A stretch of 37,506 nucleotides of DNA from assembly GCA_022614955.1 (NCBI GenBank), contig JAKEHP010000163.1:1-37506 (forward strand). Reading direction: 5' to 3'. The position numbers and the translations under genes were made by a program. The number at the start of each line of letters is the position of its first letter. Position 1 is the first letter of the stretch. This DNA comes from Candidatus Methylomirabilota bacterium (GTDB lineage Bacteria > Methylomirabilota > Methylomirabilia > Methylomirabilales > JACPAU01). The notes beneath the pieces were generated by a model that was not told the DNA's origin, did not search any database, and saw only the letters and a program-made list of their open reading frames with translations. Of this stretch, positions 33,474-37,506 are shown piece after piece.

Positions 33474-36470
33474 CTACCGCTCGACCACGGCGGCGGCCCC
33501 GTAAGCCGCCAGGGCGGCTGCCACCGCGGCCCCCTCCTGACGCGTCCGGAAGGCCTGGAGAAGCCAGCGGCGGTCGGCCCCCTCCCCTACCTCCTCGGGG
33601 AGGTACCCCAGGGCTTCGCACTTCTCTCGGAGCGCCCGGGCCGCCTCGGGCTCATCGGGGGGGGTCAGCTCGAGGGCGAAGGGGAGGCGGTGAACGGCGA
33701 AGTCCTCCACGACCGTCTGGGCCTTCAGGGCTGCGGCCGCCACCCTGGCCTCCGCGGCGCTCCGGTAGCGCCCCAGGTAGACGCGCCGGACCTTGAGTCC
33801 CTCCGGGCTCACGGTAGGGAGGGTGAAGGCCGGGTGGCCGGCGGCCCGCAGGCGGCGGGTCTCCTTGAGAGCCTTCGCCGGCGCCTCGAAGGAGGAGACC
33901 TGGAGGGCGAACGGCGCCGGGCCGGCCGTGGTCTCCGGCCGATCCGCCCCTCCGGGGGCAGGTTGCACTGCCTCCGCGGTGGGGGGTGCGGGCGCGGCTC
34001 GCGGGGCGGGCGGGACGGGCCGGATCTGGGCCAGGGGGGGCGGCAGGCCCTCGGCCGGCCGGGCCGCCGCCCCTGCGGCAGGCCCGGCTGGCGCCGGAGC
34101 CGGCGGGGCCGGAGAAGTTTCCAGAGGGCGAGCGGGCTTTGCCGCTTGGGGGATCGGGGATGGCATCTGTGCCGCCCGCGGCGGGAGCGCATCGCGCGTT
34201 TGCGTCTGGGTCGCGGGAGACGGGTTCCCGCCGGATGGCTGCGGGGCGGCGGGCGCGGGCCCGGTTTCACCCTTCGGCGCGAGAGGCCGCTCGGCCGGCG
34301 GGGCCGGGGGCTCGGGGGGGGTGGGCCGACGCAGCCGCTCCTGGAGGCGCTCGGCCGGTCGGGTCGGGGGGTTGGGGGCGAAGAGGAGCCCCTCGCGCCA
34401 GGCGAGGAGGGCCGCCGCGAGGAGGACGCCAAGGACCACCAAGAGCAGGGTCCTCTTCAGCTTCCCGGGGGCCTGCCCCAGCGTCTTCAGCCAGCCTTTC
34501 ACCCGCTCGGCCCGCGCCACAGGGCGGCGGGGCGCCTCGCCCCGGGGGCCCGGCTCCCCGCGGTAGGCGTACCGGTAGTACTCCATGTCCTGGTAGTCCG
34601 AGCTGACCTCGGAGCGGAGGCCGGTCAGGACCACGCCCAGGACTCTGACCCGGACATTCTCCATCAGGGTCTTGACCCGCCGCAGGGCCGCGCGGGCCAC
34701 CCTTCCAACTCGGTAAATGATGAGGCAGCCGTCCGTCTTGGCCGCCAGGATGAGGGCATCGGTCACCGGAAGGACCGGCGAGCAGTCGAAGATGACCGCG
34801 TCGTAGGCGTCGCGGAAGGCCCGGATGAGTTCGGCCATCTGCTGGGAGTTGAGGAACTCGGCCGGGTTCGGGGGGGGATTGCCACTGGTCAGGATGTGGA
34901 GGTTGTCGATCCCCGGCGCCGTCACCACCTTCTCCAACCCCAGCTTCCCCAGCATCAGGTCAGTGGCGGTCCGGAGGACGTCCGTCCACTGGTAGGTCCC
35001 GATGATGACCTCGGCCAGGCCGGGATCCTTGGGGATGCCGAAGGCGTGGTGTATGTAGGGCCTCCGCAGGTCGGCCTCAACGAGCAGGATCCTGCGCCCC
35101 ATCTGGGCCATGCTGATGGCCAGGTTAATGGCCGTGGTGGTCTTCCCCTCGCTGAGGGAGGCGGAGGTGACCACGATCGTCTTCAGATCCTTCTCCAAGC
35201 GGAGGAACTCCAGGTTGGTGCGGAGCGAGCGGTAGGCCTCGGCGATGGTGGACCTGGGCAGGAGCAGGGAGACGAGAAACGCGTACCGCTCCACCACGCC
35301 CTCGTCAATGGCCTTCGGGTCCACCTCCCCCCCCTCCTGGATCTCCTTGGCCACGTCAATGTTGGGGATGAGACCCAGGACCGGGGCCTGCAGGTACGCT
35401 TCCACGTCCTCGATGGTGCCGATGGAGGTATCCATGGTTTCCACCACGAAGGCCAGGACCAGGCCGAGCGTCAGGCCCACCACGAGCCCCACGAGGGTCT
35501 TGGCCGCCGTCTGGGGGAGGTTGCTCGGCCTCGGCGGTGCCGTAGCCGGACGGACGATGCTCACCTCCTCCACCTGCTCTCGCTCCCGGATCATCGCCTC
35601 CTGGTGCTTCCCCTTCAGGAGGGCGTAGAGATCCTCGTGGACCTTCACCTCCCGCTGCAGGCGGGCAAACTGCAGGGCCGTCTCCGGCAGCTCCCGCTGG
35701 CGCTGCTCCAGGACCCGCCGCACCCCCTCGATCCGGGTCTCCAGGGCCTGCACCTGGGGATGCGCCGGCAGCAGGTCCACCAGGAGCGCCTCCCGCTCGA
35801 GCTGCAGCGCCACCAGTTGGTTCAGGGCGGCGCTCGTCTCCTCGGGGAGCGAGACGAAACGCCGCCGCTCCTTCAGGGTCTTCAGCTCCTCCTCGGAGTC
35901 CCGGAGGCGGGCGCCCACTTCGGTGAGCTGCTCCTCGATGAAAAGGCGCGCCTCCCGGACCTGCTTGGTTCGGGTGGCGATGTTCTCCTCCCGGAAGGCC
36001 TCGGCCACCGCGTTTGCGGTCCGGGCCGCCTGCTCCGCCTCCGGCGCGGTCGCGGTGATGTTGATGATGTTGGTGCTCCCCTCCTGCTCCGCCTTGACCG
36101 CCTCCTGGAAGTGCGCGATGACCTGGAGGTGGGGAGGGGCGTTGCGGACCTCGCGGCTGGACAGGTCAGCGCGGATGCGGCCCAGCTTCTTCGCCGCCCG
36201 CTCCATGACCGGGAAGGATCTGATGAGGGCGGCCTGGGTGGCGAGGTTGTCGCCGGAGGAGAAGGTGATGGCCTCTACGAGGAGGCCGGTGAGGCTGGAG
36301 GCCTTCTCCACCCGGACGCTGGCGACCGCTTGGAAGACCGGGTTGGGGCGCTGGAGCTCCGCCAGGCCGGCAGAGAAGACGGCAAAGGCCAGCGGCACGG
36401 CGATGACGATCAGCTTCCGCCGGCGGATGATCCGCCAGTAGTCCCGGAGGTTGATCTCGTACTGCGCCAC
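33474..36470 (-). CDS. Wzc-like polysaccharide co-polymerase / BY-type tyrosine autokinase with C-terminal third TM, Pro-rich linker and tandem SPOR-like domains (998 aa)
   Basis: N-terminal Wzz domain (EINLRDYWRIIRRRKLIVIAVPLAFAVF), second TM, kinase Walker A (VVTSASLSEGKTTTAINLA), Walker A' (ILLVEADLRRP), YDAVIFDCSP, tyrosine cluster DYQDMEYYRYAYR, third TM (TLLLVVLGVLLAAALLAW), P/A-rich linker, then PFALQVSSFEAPAKALKETRRLRAAGHPAF...VYLGRYRSAAEARVAAAALK. Confidence 0.92.
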   Translation of the reverse strand: MAQYEINLRDYWRIIRRRKLIVIAVPLAFAVFSAGLAELQRPNPVFQAVASVRVEKASSLTGLLVEAITFSSGDNLATQAALIRSFPVMERAAKKLGRIRADLSSREVRNAPPHLQVIAHFQEAVKAEQEGSTNIINITATAPEAEQAARTANAVAEAFREENIATRTKQVREARLFIEEQLTEVGARLRDSEEELKTLKERRRFVSLPEETSAALNQLVALQLEREALLVDLLPAHPQVQALETRIEGVRRVLEQRQRELPETALQFARLQREVKVHEDLYALLKGKHQEAMIREREQVEEVSIVRPATAPPRPSNLPQTAAKTLVGLVVGLTLGLVLAFVVETMDTSIGTIEDVEAYLQAPVLGLIPNIDVAKEIQEGGEVDPKAIDEGVVERYAFLVSLLLPRSTIAEAYRSLRTNLEFLRLEKDLKTIVVTSASLSEGKTTTAINLAISMAQMGRRILLVEADLRRPYIHHAFGIPKDPGLAEVIIGTYQWTDVLRTATDLMLGKLGLEKVVTAPGIDNLHILTSGNPPPNPAEFLNSQQMAELIRAFRDAYDAVIFDCSPVLPVTDALILAAKTDGCLIIYRVGRVARAALRRVKTLMENVRVRVLGVVLTGLRSEVSSDYQDMEYYRYAYRGEPGPRGEAPRRPVARAERVKGWLKTLGQAPGKLKRTLLLVVLGVLLAAALLAWREGLLFAPNPPTRPAERLQERLRRPTPPEPPAPPAERPLAPKGETGPAPAAPQPSGGNPSPATQTQTRDALPPRAAQMPSPIPQAAKPARPLETSPAPPAPAPAGPAAGAAARPAEGLPPPLAQIRPVPPAPRAAPAPPTAEAVQPAPGGADRPETTAGPAPFALQVSSFEAPAKALKETRRLRAAGHPAFTLPTVSPEGLKVRRVYLGRYRSAAEARVAAAALKAQTVVEDFAVHRLPFALELTPPDEPEAARALREKCEALGYLPEEVGEGADRRWLLQAFRTRQEGAAVAAALAAYGAAAVVER

Positions 36471-36476
36471 GGGGAC

Positions 36477-37506
36477 CTAGTCCTTTAGCGTCTCGTACAC
36501 GATGACCGGCTGCAGGCCGAGCGTGATGAACTCCAGGGTCGGCCGGATCTTGGCCAGGAAGGCGTTCCAGTTCCCGAGGCCGCTGCGGGGAACGATGACG
36601 ATGTCCCGAGGCTGCAGGCGGACATCCTGCCGCAGGTCGCCGCGGCGGACCAGGCCCTCCACGTCGGCCGTGAGGACGGTGGGCGCGTCGCGGAGGTTCC
36701 CCCGGATGATCCGGGTGGCGTCCCCGGCGGCCACCTCGGTGATCCCGCCAGCCTCCGCGATCACCTCCGCCAGGGTCATGCCGCTCCGGTATGGAACGGT
36801 CCCGGGCTTCAGGACCTCGCCGAAGATGAACACCTTCCGCTCGGCCCCGGGCGGGCGGGTGGGGATGAAGACGAAATCGTCGGCGTCCAGGACCAGGTCC
36901 CGGGACCGCTCTCCCTCCCCCACCACCGCAAAGAGATTCACCGTGACGGACCGGCCGTCCCCCCGGGTCACCTGGATGTGTTCCAGGTCCGCCTCCTGAG
37001 AGACCCCACCGACGCTCGCCAGGAACTCGCTGAGGCTGCTCCTCCCCCGCAGCGGGTAGACCCCGGACCCCCGGCCGCCGATGGCGCCTACTGCCCCCAG
37101 GATCGTGACCTTCTTGCTGTTGAACTCCTTGACCAGGACCTCGACCCGGGGGCTGCGGTAGTAGGCGCCGAGGGCTCGCTCGATCACCCGGCCTGCCTGT
37201 TCGGCCGTGAGCCCCCCGATGGTCACGACGACGAAGAGGACCCGAACGCTCCCGTCTGTCCGAACCGTCAGGGTGAGGCGGTCCTGGGTGACACCCCGGG
37301 AGAGGAGGATCTCCAGTAGATCACCAGGGCCGATCCGGTACTGGGGAATCCCATCCACGACGGTAAAGGTCTGGTTTTCCAGGACTTCTGGCGGCGCCGG
37401 CGCGTGGGGGGTTCCGGGGGCCTCAGGGGCAGGACCGCCGGCAGGCCCGGAGGCGAGGGTCGGCGCGGGCGAGGGGGGCAGCGGGGTCGCGCAGGCCGCG
37501 AGCGTC
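36477..37506 (-). CDS. Wza-like polysaccharide export outer-membrane lipoprotein, 5' end cut by right window edge
   Basis: YRIGPGDLLEILLSR...YYRSPRVEVLVKEFNSKKVTILGAVGAIGGRGSGVYPLRGRSSLSEFLASVGGV...VFIFGEVLKPGTVPYRSGMTLAEVIAEAGGIT (Poly_export + SLBB-like). Frame stays open to the edge, where it reads TLAAC (lipobox-like), so the track start at 37358 is internal. Confidence 0.92.
   Translation of the reverse strand, partial: TLAACATPLPPSPAPTLASGPAGGPAPEAPGTPHAPAPPEVLENQTFTVVDGIPQYRIGPGDLLEILLSRGVTQDRLTLTVRTDGSVRVLFVVVTIGGLTAEQAGRVIERALGAYYRSPRVEVLVKEFNSKKVTILGAVGAIGGRGSGVYPLRGRSSLSEFLASVGGVSQEADLEHIQVTRGDGRSVTVNLFAVVGEGERSRDLVLDADDFVFIPTRPPGAERKVFIFGEVLKPGTVPYRSGMTLAEVIAEAGGITEVAAGDATRIIRGNLRDAPTVLTADVEGLVRRGDLRQDVRLQPRDIVIVPRSGLGNWNAFLAKIRPTLEFITLGLQPVIVYETLKD

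Noticed and set aside
32094-36488. 1464-aa plus-strand ORF antisense to the kinase and polymerase genes
   Set aside because: Shadow ORF of high-GC coding sequence: composition is rich in G, R, E, P, D and H with no recognisable domain, while the opposite strand encodes clear Wzc-like and O-antigen ligase proteins.
11457-37506. Possible exosortase/PEP-CTERM associated locus
   Set aside because: AsnB, PIG-L, Wzc and GTs fit that theme, but no exosortase or PEP-CTERM protein is visible in the window.
1-37506. CRISPR arrays, tRNA/rRNA genes, transposases, phage genes or defence systems
   Set aside because: None recognised by reading both strands; no periodic repeats, no integrase or transposase motifs in the ORF translations. 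A tRNAscan/Infernal run would be needed to exclude small RNA genes.

Overview
This is a GC-rich bacterial chromosomal window, coding almost entirely on the minus strand. The only plus-strand gene I can support is a single receiver-domain response regulator at 11126-11515. Left part (about 1-11 kb): a housekeeping block of trmFO (cut by the left edge), topA, dprA, a LysM protein, a GmhA/DiaA-type SIS protein and a short hypothetical protein, followed by an orphan membrane HAMP-like protein, secF, secD and speD. Right part (about 11.4-37.5 kb): one large, tightly packed surface-polysaccharide locus of the Wzx/Wzy type. Read in the direction of transcription it has a Wza-like export lipoprotein (5' end cut by the window), a Wzc-like tyrosine autokinase, an O-antigen ligase/polymerase, a flippase, nine glycosyltransferase modules, two of them fused to methyltransferases, a separate methyltransferase, an AsnB-like amidotransferase, a PHP-like membrane protein, WbqC, a PIG-L deacetylase, a DegT aminotransferase and a WecA/MraY-family transferase. 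The best novelty candidate is the Wzc-like kinase. After its kinase domain and tyrosine cluster it carries a third predicted TM helix, a long Pro/Ala linker and what look like two tandem SPOR-type (peptidoglycan-binding) domains. Also of interest are a PHP-like domain that appears to be interrupted by a TM hairpin and has degenerate metal ligands, and two different glycosyltransferase-methyltransferase fusions. Family calls come from recognising motifs in the supplied translations. No database search was run. Many long ORFs in the track are antisense shadow ORFs caused by high GC, and several minus-strand ORF starts were moved to more plausible start codons.
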